A stretch of 12,429 bases of DNA from Rhodospirillaceae bacterium (lineage in GTDB: Bacteria > Pseudomonadota > Alphaproteobacteria > CADEGL01), in NCBI GenBank assembly GCA_018699755.1, contig JABIRQ010000296.1:1-12429 (forward strand), given 5' to 3'. Positions within the stretch are counted from its first letter, which is position 1, and each line of letters starts with the position of its first letter. The notes under the pieces were generated by a model that made no database searches, was not told the origin of the DNA, and was given only the letters and a program-made list of their open reading frames with translations. The translations under genes were made by a program, and so were the position numbers. Below, piece by piece: positions 7,411 to 12,421 of the stretch.

Positions 7411-7916
7411 CAGGCAGCCTCCCGCTCGAAATCGTGGACGATGATGTCGAGGTCCAGGCTGGGCCGGCCGGCCTGGGTTAGCATGGCATGGATCTGGCCC
7501 CGGTGATGGGTCTGGTGGTTGAACAGGGTGATCAGGATGACGTCGAGGGGCGTTTCGGCCGGCGTGCCGTCCATGAACTCGTAGGAAACCACCCGGTCGA
7601 CGCTGTCCTGCGTCAGCCCGTCGCACAGCCGGATCAGGCGCGCGTCCTCGGCTTCGCGCGCGCGGCGCAACTCGGCCAGATCGTCATGCAGAATCTGATC
7701 CAGGCTTTTTACGCCGGATTCGACGCCCTCGACCCGGCTGATCCAGCCCCTGTCGACCACCAGAAGATGGTTCAGGGTGGCGAGGATCGAACCGAAGAAG
7801 GCGCCCCGGTCCTCGCGCAGCGCGTCGTCCGACAGGGCCGCGCAGGACTCGTAGATCTTGCCGTTGGCCCAGGCGTTGAAGCCTGCCAGCTTGCGAAACA
7901 TCTCCACCGTGTTCAT
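7410..7916 (-). CDS. DinB-superfamily protein (first gene of tandem pair)
   Basis: 168-residue DinB/YfiT-like protein beginning MFRKLAGFNAWANGKIYESC. Putative metal ligands are His50 (TLNHLLVVDRGW), His134 and His138 (FNHQTHHRGQIHAML). It aligns over its whole length with the next gene: same AFFGSI, LNHLL, DDxxELR and FNHQTHHRGQ blocks in the same order and spacing, so the pair are paralogues, probably forming related or mixed dimers (inference). ATG 7916 is preceded by GGGAAGGGAAAG. The frame is open on to 8945 upstream, but that part is the shadow of the transporter gene. An 83-base gap with a hairpin separates it from the EamA gene, so it may be the second unit of one transcript or have its own promoter, which I cannot see. 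Confidence 0.88.
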   Translation of the reverse strand: MNTVEMFRKLAGFNAWANGKIYESCAALSDDALREDRGAFFGSILATLNHLLVVDRGWISRVEGVESGVKSLDQILHDDLAELRRAREAEDARLIRLCDGLTQDSVDRVVSYEFMDGTPAETPLDVILITLFNHQTHHRGQIHAMLTQAGRPSLDLDIIVHDFEREAA

Positions 7917-7937
7917 CGCTTTCCCTTCCCTATTCCT

Positions 7938-7960
7938 GCGCCCCGCCCTCGATGGGGCGC
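7938..7960 (-). repeat. GC hairpin between EamA transporter and dinB-like genes
   Basis: GCGCCCC at 7938-7944 pairs perfectly with GGGGCGC at 7954-7960 around nine bases. It lies between the EamA stop and the dinB-like start. The minus-strand sequence after it is AGGAATAGGGAAGG with no U-run, so it is at most a weak or partial terminator, or a processing or stability element between the two cistrons. Confidence 0.4.
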
Positions 7961-7999
7961 GGTCTCTTGCGCGAAGGATGGGTGGATGGCGAAGGGCGG

Positions 8000-8899
8000 T
8001 CAACCGCGGGACGGGGCGGGTGCCCGCGCCCCCGTCCGCGTCAGGACCAGCACGTTGCCGGCCAGGATCAGCGCCACCCCGGCGAAGGCGGCGGGCGACC
8101 AGCGAAAGCCCTCGACCAGGGTCGAGATGCCCAAGGCGATCACTGGGAAGAGGACCATGGCATAGGCCGCCCGCCCCGCGCCGATCCGGCCCAAAAGGGT
8201 GAGGTAGCACCAGAAGGCGATCACCGAACCGGGCACGGCGAGATAGAGCAGCGAGCCGATATAGGCGATCGAAGTATCGAACAGGAACGGGTCCCCGTTG
8301 AGCAGGGCGAAAAGGGCGGTGAAGGCGGCGCCGTAGCTCATCCCCAGGGCGTTGGTCTCCATCACCCCGAGGCCGGCGCGCTGGTTGCGCGCGCTGATCA
8401 GGTTGCCGGCCGAGACGAAGGCGGTGGCGAACAGGCTGAGACCCAGGCCGATGACGCCGTCGGAGGACAGGTCGAAGCCGCGCAGTTCGGGCCAGAAGAG
8501 CAGCGCCATCCCGGTCAGACCGATGCCCGCCCCGGCCACGACCCGGCGGCGCATGGGGGTGCCGAAGATCAACGCCGCGCCGAACATGTTCATGACCACG
8601 ATGGTCGAAAAGACGACGGCGAGCAGGCCGCTCGTGAGATAGCTCGCCGCGATATAGAAGACGACGTAGTTGACGCAGAACAGGCAAAGGCCCTGCAAGG
8701 CGACGAAGATCTGATCGCGCCAGCCGAAGGCCAGGCGCCGGCCGCGCGCCAGGCACCAGGCCAGCAGCAGGCCGCCGGCGATGGCGAAGCGATAAGCGAC
8801 GGAGACGGTCTCGGGCACCGTGCCGACCTGCAGGGCGATGCCGTACCAGGTCGTGCCCCAGATGAGCACGGTGACGGCGTAGAGCAGCGGGCCTGGCAT
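8000..8899 (-). CDS. EamA/DMT-family inner-membrane transporter
   Basis: 299-residue integral membrane protein with about ten hydrophobic segments in two EamA repeats (roughly 3-137 and 147-287). Family signatures are LLYAVTVLIWGTTWYGI at the N-terminus, AYRFAIAGGLLL, the ALQGLCLFCVNYVVFYIAASYLT region with AVVFSTIVVMN, and in repeat two LAVPGSVIAFWCYLTLLGRI and AYAMVLFPVIALGISTLVEG. The drug/metabolite transporter superfamily generally exports amino acids, metabolites or small drugs; the substrate cannot be inferred. The start matches the usual family N-terminus (MPxxLLYA), but the ribosome binding site is weak. The Rho-independent terminator of the upstream DUF1127 gene ends only about 35 bases before this start, leaving little room for an independent promoter. 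Confidence 0.92.
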   Translation of the reverse strand: MPGPLLYAVTVLIWGTTWYGIALQVGTVPETVSVAYRFAIAGGLLLAWCLARGRRLAFGWRDQIFVALQGLCLFCVNYVVFYIAASYLTSGLLAVVFSTIVVMNMFGAALIFGTPMRRRVVAGAGIGLTGMALLFWPELRGFDLSSDGVIGLGLSLFATAFVSAGNLISARNQRAGLGVMETNALGMSYGAAFTALFALLNGDPFLFDTSIAYIGSLLYLAVPGSVIAFWCYLTLLGRIGAGRAAYAMVLFPVIALGISTLVEGFRWSPAAFAGVALILAGNVLVLTRTGARAPAPSRG

Positions 8900-8924
8900 G
8901 GCGGCGGACTCGTCGGACAGGGAA

Positions 8925-8969
8925 CGAAAGAAAACGGCCCGCCACCTTAGATAGTCCGGTGGCGGGCCG
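8925..8969 (-). terminator. Strong Rho-independent terminator of the DUF1127 transcript
   Basis: On the minus strand a perfect 12-base stem (CGGCCCGCCACC at 8935-8946 pairing with GGTGGCGGGCCG at 8958-8969) with an 11-base loop is followed at once by TTTTCTTTC. The U-rich run lies on the minus strand only, so the terminator serves DUF1127. It is the clearest intrinsic terminator of the window. Confidence 0.85.
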
Positions 8970-8972
8970 AAA

Positions 8973-9024
8973 GCGGGCGGCCCAGGGAGACGACGGAGGG
9001 AGACGGCGGGACTTGGCCGCCCGC
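8973..9024 (-). repeat. 10-base inverted repeat with C/U-rich loop and 12-base tandem repeat
   Basis: Perfect arms at 8973-8982 and 9015-9024. Inside the loop the plus strand reads GGGAGACGACGG at 8985-8996 and GGGAGACGGCGG at 8998-9009, two near-identical 12-mers with one mismatch and a 13-base period. In the minus-strand RNA they become CCGTCGTCTCCC and CCGCCGTCTCCC, both able to pair with purine-rich ribosome binding sites. Confidence 0.7.
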
Positions 9025-9059
9025 GGGGATCGTCCGAGGTCGCGCCCTCCTAGGCCGGA

Positions 9060-9284
9060 TCAATGGCGCCAGAAGGGCTTGTTGATCTCGACCGCGATAT
9101 CGGACCGGCTGAGGCCGATATCGTGCAGGGTGCGGGCATCCAGGTTGGCCAGTTCGGCCCGCTGGCGGCTGCGCTCGGCCCAGGTCTCGAACCGCGCGAG
9201 TACCGCCTTCGCCGCCCGCCCGACCGTGCGGGCCGCCTCGATGCCGGGATTGCCGTGTGCGTGATCCAGGTGCAGGAAGGTCAT
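9060..9284 (-). CDS. DUF1127 (YjiS-like) small protein
   Basis: 74-residue protein. Its C-terminal half (about 40-73) has the DUF1127 signature: RAELANLDARTLHDIGLSRS followed by DIAVEINKPFWR. The N-terminal half is variable with a basic, alanine-rich helix. DUF1127 proteins are small, often arginine-rich and frequently stress-regulated in alphaproteobacteria; one from Rhodobacter (CcaF1) has been reported to act in RNA metabolism, and others affect phosphate or carbon-nitrogen balance. The role here is unknown. ATG 9284 has a strong Shine-Dalgarno (AAGGAG, seven-base spacer), suggesting high translation. An overlapping ATG at 9291 is in another frame. The gene diverges from lysR and is followed by two hairpins, the second a clear terminator. 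Confidence 0.9.
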   Translation of the reverse strand: MTFLHLDHAHGNPGIEAARTVGRAAKAVLARFETWAERSRQRAELANLDARTLHDIGLSRSDIAVEINKPFWRH

Positions 9285-9300
9285 CGTTCATCTCCTTAGC

Positions 9301-9330
9301 GATATTAGGGATAATTCCCTCGAACTCGGA
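9301..9330 (-). promoter_or_regulatory. Possible promoter and small dyad upstream of DUF1127
   Basis: On the minus strand TAATAT (9307-9302) resembles a -10 box ahead of the AAGGAG site. It is adjacent to the dyad AGGGA-TAAT-TCCCT at 9307-9320. The corresponding -35 position is poor (TCCGAG), so an alternative sigma factor or an activator may be needed. This is a weak call. Confidence 0.25.
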
Positions 9331-9379
9331 CCGAACCGGCCCGCTTCGTTACTGGGATACTTACGGTGGATTATGAGGT

Positions 9380-9409
9380 TTGACGAATGATAAGATTTCA
9401 GTGTATTCA
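9380..9409 (+). promoter_or_regulatory. Candidate lysR promoter
   Basis: TTGACG at 9380-9385 matches five of six -35 bases and is followed after 18 bases by TATTCA at 9404-9409, a weak -10. Transcription would then begin near 9416, inside the first LysR-type box. TATCAT at 9437-9442 is a better -10 match but has no recognisable -35. Confidence 0.35.
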
Positions 9410-9445
9410 TGAGAAATTCTTATCAATACCTGTCCTTATCATTCG
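9384..9445. repeat. 11-base perfect inverted repeat in the lysR upstream region
   Basis: CGAATGATAAG at 9384-9394 is the exact reverse complement of CTTATCATTCG at 9435-9445; the spacer is 40 bases. Its centre (9414.5) nearly coincides with the centre of the first LysR-type box (9416), and a second CTTATC at 9419-9424 offers an alternative inner pairing with 9389-9394. A nested dyad like this suggests a regulatory site or an RNA hairpin in the lysR leader. Confidence 0.6.
9409..9423. promoter_or_regulatory. LysR-type T-N11-A box 1
   Basis: ATGAGAAATTCTTAT is an imperfect dyad (ATGAG / CTTAT around AAATT) with the T-N11-A spacing of LysR-family boxes (T 9410, A 9422). Its sequence is closely related to box 2, whose centre is 38 bases away. 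Confidence 0.5.
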
Positions 9446-9462
9446 CATGAGGAATTCTCATG
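9446..9462. promoter_or_regulatory. LysR-type T-N11-A box 2, covering the lysR ribosome binding site and start codon
   Basis: CATGAG-GAATT-CTCATG is a perfect dyad with 6-base arms and a 5-base AT-rich centre; T 9448 and A 9460 give T-N11-A. The site includes the GAGGA ribosome binding site and the lysR ATG. A protein bound here would block expression, so negative autoregulation is likely (inference). Confidence 0.55.
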
Positions 9463-10359
9463 GCTCGCAAACTGCCGCCCCTGAACGCGCTGCGGGCCTT
9501 CGAGGCCGCGGCCCGGCATCTCAGCTTCACCAAGGCGGCCCAGGAGCTTCACGTCACCCAGGCCGCGATCAGCCATCAGGTGAAGGCGCTGGAGGAGCGG
9601 CTGAGCGTGCAGATGTTTCGCCGCATGAACCGGGCGCTGCTGCTGACCGACGAGGGCCAGGCCTATCTGCCGGCGGTGCGCGAGGCCTTCGACATCATCG
9701 ATGCGGCGACCGCCCGGCTGTTGGAGCGGGATCGCGCCGGCACCCTGGTCGTCTCCTGCATGCCGTCCTTCGCCGCCGCCTGGCTGGTGCGCCGGCTGGG
9801 CCGCTTCCGGGCCAAGCATCCCGAACTGGACGTGCGCATCGACCCGACTGTCGCCCTGGTCGATTTCATGCGCGAGGATGTCGATATCGCCGTGCGCTAC
9901 GGTCGCGGCGACTGGTCCGGCGCGGTCTCCGAGCGTTTCATGACCGAGGACATCGTGCCCATGTGCAGCCCCGATCTGCTGGCCGGCACCCATCCCCTGC
10001 GCGAACCCACGGATCTGCGCCACCACACCCTGCTGCACGATGACGGCCATGCCGATTGGCGGCGCTGGCTCTTGGCCATGGAGGTCGAGGGCATCGACGC
10101 CTCGCGCGGCCTGACCTTCACGGATTCGAGCCTGGTCGTCCAAGCCGCCGTGCAAGGCCAGGGCGTCGCCCTCGGGCGCACCGCGATGGCCACCGACGAG
10201 CTGGCCAGCGGCCGCCTGGTGCGGCCCTTCGACTATGTCCTGCCGGTCGAATACGCCTATTACATCGTCTATCCTGAAGCCTATGGCGAGCGGCTCAAGG
10301 TCGCCGCCTTCCGCGACTGGCTGAAGGAGGAGGCGGTCCGGGAAGGCGGCACCCTCTAG
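9460..10359 (+). CDS. LysR-family transcriptional regulator, GcvA type
   Basis: 299-residue LysR-type regulator. The N-terminal winged helix-turn-helix shows the GcvA-subgroup pattern PPLNALRAFEAAARHLSFTK with recognition helix TQAAISHQVKALEERL (residues 33-48), followed by a linker helix. The C-terminal part (about 93-295) is a periplasmic-binding-like effector domain with LVVSCMPSFAAAWLVRRLGR, the VDIAVRYGRGDW segment and GVALGRTAMATDELASGRLV, all typical of GcvA-like proteins. ATG 9460 has GAGGA at good spacing. Two T-N11-A boxes lie just upstream, one over the start codon. Likely targets are itself, the divergent DUF1127 gene and/or the cytochrome gene 40 bases downstream; there is no glycine-cleavage gene here, so regulation of gcv is not implied. 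Confidence 0.93.
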   Translation: MARKLPPLNALRAFEAAARHLSFTKAAQELHVTQAAISHQVKALEERLSVQMFRRMNRALLLTDEGQAYLPAVREAFDIIDAATARLLERDRAGTLVVSCMPSFAAAWLVRRLGRFRAKHPELDVRIDPTVALVDFMREDVDIAVRYGRGDWSGAVSERFMTEDIVPMCSPDLLAGTHPLREPTDLRHHTLLHDDGHADWRRWLLAMEVEGIDASRGLTFTDSSLVVQAAVQGQGVALGRTAMATDELASGRLVRPFDYVLPVEYAYYIVYPEAYGERLKVAAFRDWLKEEAVREGGTL

Positions 10360-10399
10360 GCGCGGCGGACGGCGAGGCGTGGCGGAAGGGTATCCATTC

Positions 10400-11251
10400 A
10401 TGCATCTGCGGGGGTTCCTGGCGGGGCTTTGCGTCCTGGCCTTCTCCGCCGCCGCATCGGCGCAGGGGACGGAGGAGTGGCCGAAGCTGGACGTCCGGGG
10501 CCTGGCCCGCGCCGCGGGCCTGTCGACGGTCGAGGCGGTGATCGCCGAGGATCCGGTCTATGGCGGAGAAAAGCGCTATCGCGGCCTGCCGCTCGAGGAC
10601 ATGCTGGCGGCCATCCCGAAGGTCGAAGACCTGGCGCGGCGCGGCGCGCTCGTCACCTTCCACGCGGCCGACGGCTATCTCGCGACGATGGATCTGGCCC
10701 GTGCGCTGCGCTCCGGCGGCGTCCTGGCAACCAACGATCTCGACGCCCTGCCGGGCCGCACCTGGGTTCCGATCGAGCAGGGCGGCCGGACCGTTTCCCC
10801 CGCGCCGCTCTATCTCGTCTGGCCCGCCGCCGAAAGCGACGATCCGCGCTACGTCTGGCCCTATCAGATCCAGACCATCGAGGTGAAACCCTTCGCCGCC
10901 CAATACGGCGCGGCGGTGCCCGATTTCGAGGCCGATGCGGGGAATGAGGCGGGGCACGAAGCGGTGCGCCGCGGCTTCGAGCATATGCGCGTGCGCTGTC
11001 TGACCTGCCATTCCGTCAACCTGGTCGGCGGCGATCTGGGGCCGGAACTCAACGTCCCCATGAACGTAACGGAATACTGGAAGCCCGAAATGCTGCCGCG
11101 CTATGTACGCGACGCGCCGAGCTTCCATGCCCGCTCCAAGATGCCGTCCTTCCGCGCAACCCTGTCCGAAGCGGAGATCGACGATATCCTCGCCTATCTC
11201 CGCTTCATGACCGACCGCAAGGTGTGCGGGACGGTCGCACCCTGCGAATGA
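10400..11251 (+). CDS. Periplasmic c-type cytochrome fused to a sulfite-oxidase-like domain
   Basis: 283-residue exported protein. Residues 1-22 are a Sec signal peptide (HLRGFLAGLCVLAF, then AASAQG). Residues about 28-165 resemble the sulfite oxidase/molybdopterin-binding fold: DPVYGGEKRYRGLPLEDML, FHAADGYLATMDLA, SPAPLYLVWP and RYVWPYQIQTIEV. This part has no cysteine, so the molybdenum-ligating Cys of true enzymes is missing and cofactor binding is unlikely. Residues about 185-275 are a monohaem cytochrome c domain with CLTCH at 200-204 and a likely axial Met248 (SKMPSF); Cys276 and Cys282 may form a disulfide. An electron-transfer role is expected, partner unknown. I prefer ATG 10400 with GGAAGG upstream, since the in-frame GTG 10379 would put seven residues before the signal peptide. 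It follows lysR by 40 bases and may share its transcript. Confidence 0.85.
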   Translation: MHLRGFLAGLCVLAFSAAASAQGTEEWPKLDVRGLARAAGLSTVEAVIAEDPVYGGEKRYRGLPLEDMLAAIPKVEDLARRGALVTFHAADGYLATMDLARALRSGGVLATNDLDALPGRTWVPIEQGGRTVSPAPLYLVWPAAESDDPRYVWPYQIQTIEVKPFAAQYGAAVPDFEADAGNEAGHEAVRRGFEHMRVRCLTCHSVNLVGGDLGPELNVPMNVTEYWKPEMLPRYVRDAPSFHARSKMPSFRATLSEAEIDDILAYLRFMTDRKVCGTVAPCE

Positions 11252-11252
11252 C

Positions 11253-11274
11253 CCAGGCCGCCTAGGCCGCCTGG
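11253..11274. terminator. Candidate bidirectional hairpin between convergent genes
   Basis: CCAGGC at 11253-11258 pairs with GCCTGG at 11269-11274, and the inner GCC/GGC can extend the stem past one C-C mismatch. It begins two bases after the cytochrome stop and contains the TAG stop of the convergent methyltransferase gene. No T-run follows on either strand, so terminator function is uncertain. Confidence 0.35.
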
Positions 11275-12209
11275 CGGCAGACCGCACCCATCGCGTGGAC
11301 ATGGCGGTGATCGGTGCCGCAGCAGCCGCCCAGCACGTTGATCTGGGGTTGGCGGCGCAGGAGCGCACGATAGTCCTCGCCCAGCTCGATGGGATCGCCG
11401 TCGTCCAGTTCCGTCGCCTCGTCCAGCTCGGCATGGCTCATCCGCGAGGCATTGGCGCGCAAACCGCGGATGCGTTCGACCCAGGCCTCGTCCGTATCGA
11501 GGACATGGGCGAAATGGCTAGGATGGGCGCAGTTGACCATGAAATAGGCCACCGAGCCGCCCGTCGCCTCATCCACCGCCACGATGGCCTCGCCCAGGCC
11601 CTGGCCCGTCGGCAGGCGCCCGTCGGTTTCGACGGTGAAGGACAGGACGAGCGGCATGGCTGCATCGCGGGCGGCCAGGGCGATGCCCGTCGCCTCCTCG
11701 AGATTGGTCATGGTGATGGCGTTGATCATGTCGGCGCCCGCCTCGGCGAAAGCGCCGGCCTGGAGGGCGTGATAGGCGCGCGCTTCCTCCACCGTCATTA
11801 CCAGGCTCGGATCGTAGCCGTCGCCACGCGGGCCGATATTGCCGCTGACGACGATAGGCGTCTCGGCCGATTCGTGCGCCGCGCGCAGGGCCATCAGCAT
11901 GGCGATCGCCTCCTTGTTGAGCGCGGCCAGTCGGTCGCGCCCGTAACCCAGCTTCTCGCCCCAATCCGCGTTGGCCCGCCAGGTCGGACTGTCGAGGATG
12001 TAGCCGATGCCGACCGCCTTTGCGATGGCGAGGTAGCGCTCGAAATAAGCTTCGAGCACGGCCCGTCCCTTCGGATCGTCGAGCAGGGTGAAGGCCGCGA
12101 AATAGGGCAGATCGATGCCCTCATGGAAGATCATCGTGGTCTCCAACCCGCCGTCCATCAGGAACGGCGCGCCGCGCGCCTGGGGCAACGCGTTTCGGTA
12201 CTTGGTCAT
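11262..12209 (-). CDS. Homocysteine S-methyltransferase family protein
   Basis: 315-residue member of the zinc-dependent homocysteine/betaine methyltransferase family (PF02574, the barrel also present in MetH and BHMT). It shows the substrate-side start PFLMDGGLETTMIF and the zinc-ligand cysteines Cys227 (FMVNCAHPSHF) and Cys296-Cys297 (VLGGCCGTDHRHV). VSGNIGPRGDGYDP and GADMINAITMTNLEEATGI are further family segments. It probably transfers a methyl group to homocysteine (or a related thiol) to form methionine; the methyl donor (S-methylmethionine, betaine or another) cannot be told. It is a single-domain cytoplasmic protein without cobalamin or folate modules. ATG 12209 has GAGGAG eight bases upstream; the frame runs on to 12287 but that stretch looks non-coding. 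The gene converges on the cytochrome gene with a ten-base gap. Confidence 0.9.
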   Translation of the reverse strand: MTKYRNALPQARGAPFLMDGGLETTMIFHEGIDLPYFAAFTLLDDPKGRAVLEAYFERYLAIAKAVGIGYILDSPTWRANADWGEKLGYGRDRLAALNKEAIAMLMALRAAHESAETPIVVSGNIGPRGDGYDPSLVMTVEEARAYHALQAGAFAEAGADMINAITMTNLEEATGIALAARDAAMPLVLSFTVETDGRLPTGQGLGEAIVAVDEATGGSVAYFMVNCAHPSHFAHVLDTDEAWVERIRGLRANASRMSHAELDEATELDDGDPIELGEDYRALLRRQPQINVLGGCCGTDHRHVHAMGAVCRQAA

Positions 12210-12240
12210 GGTCTCGCTCCTCAGTCTTTCGCACCGCCGT

Positions 12241-12257
12241 GCCAGCGGCGAACTGGC
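12241..12257 (-). repeat. Leader hairpin of the methyltransferase gene
   Basis: GCCAG at 12241-12245 and CTGGC at 12253-12257 can form a 5-base stem about 18 bases upstream of the ribosome binding site. It is short and does not match a SAM or SAH riboswitch that I can recognise. Confidence 0.25.
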
Positions 12258-12323
12258 GCGGAGAATGACGACGCATCCCACCACCAACTAGGCCACTCGC
12301 GGTCCACATCACCGAACTTCACA

Positions 12324-12356
12324 ATTCTACTTTTTAAAACAGTTGTTTATGCAACA
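12324..12356 (-). promoter_or_regulatory. AT-rich promoter/operator region of the methyltransferase gene
   Basis: On the minus strand TAGAAT (12329-12324) matches five of six -10 bases; TTGCAT (12354-12349) is a possible -35 but with a long 19-base spacer. Overlapping dyads cover it: ACTTTTTAAAACAGT at 12329-12343 (one mismatched pair) and GTTG-N6-CAAC at 12342-12355. The resulting leader would be about 107 bases. The low local GC against high-GC surroundings supports a regulatory role. Confidence 0.4.
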
Positions 12357-12373
12357 TCAAAAGGATGCGCCCG

Positions 12374-12421
12374 CGCCTCTTCGAAGCGACGAGGCGGTGC
12401 GAACTGTACCCGTGGTATAGT
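12374..12421 (+). promoter_or_regulatory. Hairpin and outward-facing -10-like box at the window edge
   Basis: CGCCTC at 12374-12379 and GAGGCG at 12391-12396 form a 6-base inverted repeat. TATAGT at 12416-12421 matches five of six -10 bases on the plus strand but lacks a recognisable -35. It may belong to a gene starting beyond the window. Confidence 0.2.

Larger units (their letters stand above)
8925..9059 (-). ncRNA. Candidate 3'-UTR-derived small RNA downstream of DUF1127 (CcsR/cuckoo-like)
   Basis: The 3' untranslated region of the DUF1127 transcript is predicted to form two hairpins three bases apart. The first has a perfect 10-base stem (GCGGGCGGCC at 8973-8982 with GGCCGCCCGC at 9015-9024) and a 32-base loop which, read on the minus strand, is C/U-rich and contains TCTCCCTCC and TCTCCCT. 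The second is the terminator. In Rhodobacter, small RNAs of the CcsR/cuckoo family are made from RNA downstream of a DUF1127 gene and display CCUCC-type anti-Shine-Dalgarno motifs in hairpin loops. Position, two-hairpin shape and loop content agree here, but the exact repeated CCUCCUCCC motif is not present. The 5' end of any processed RNA is unknown. Homology or convergence with that family is inference. Confidence 0.45.

Noticed and set aside
7410..8945. Single 511-codon minus-strand frame, apparently a fusion to DinB
   Set aside because: The upstream two thirds is an Arg/Pro-rich out-of-frame reading of the EamA gene; only the final 168 codons from ATG 7916 are DinB-like.
7952..8950. Plus-strand open frame opposite the EamA transporter gene
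   Set aside because: Its translation is a hydrophilic Gly/Gln/Asp-rich string mirroring membrane-segment codons; the minus-strand frame has ten membrane segments and DMT motifs.
9289..9291. Alternative ATG at 9291 for the DUF1127 gene
   Set aside because: It opens another frame whose product lacks the DUF1127 signature; ATG 9284 has ideal spacing to AAGGAG.
9439..10401. Minus-strand open frame opposite lysR
   Set aside because: Shadow of a canonical LysR-family gene; no domain and no credible ribosome binding site.
12210..12330. SAM-II, SAM/SAH or SAH riboswitch in the methyltransferase leader
   Set aside because: I could not match the conserved cores of these classes by eye; only a 5-base-stem hairpin is visible.
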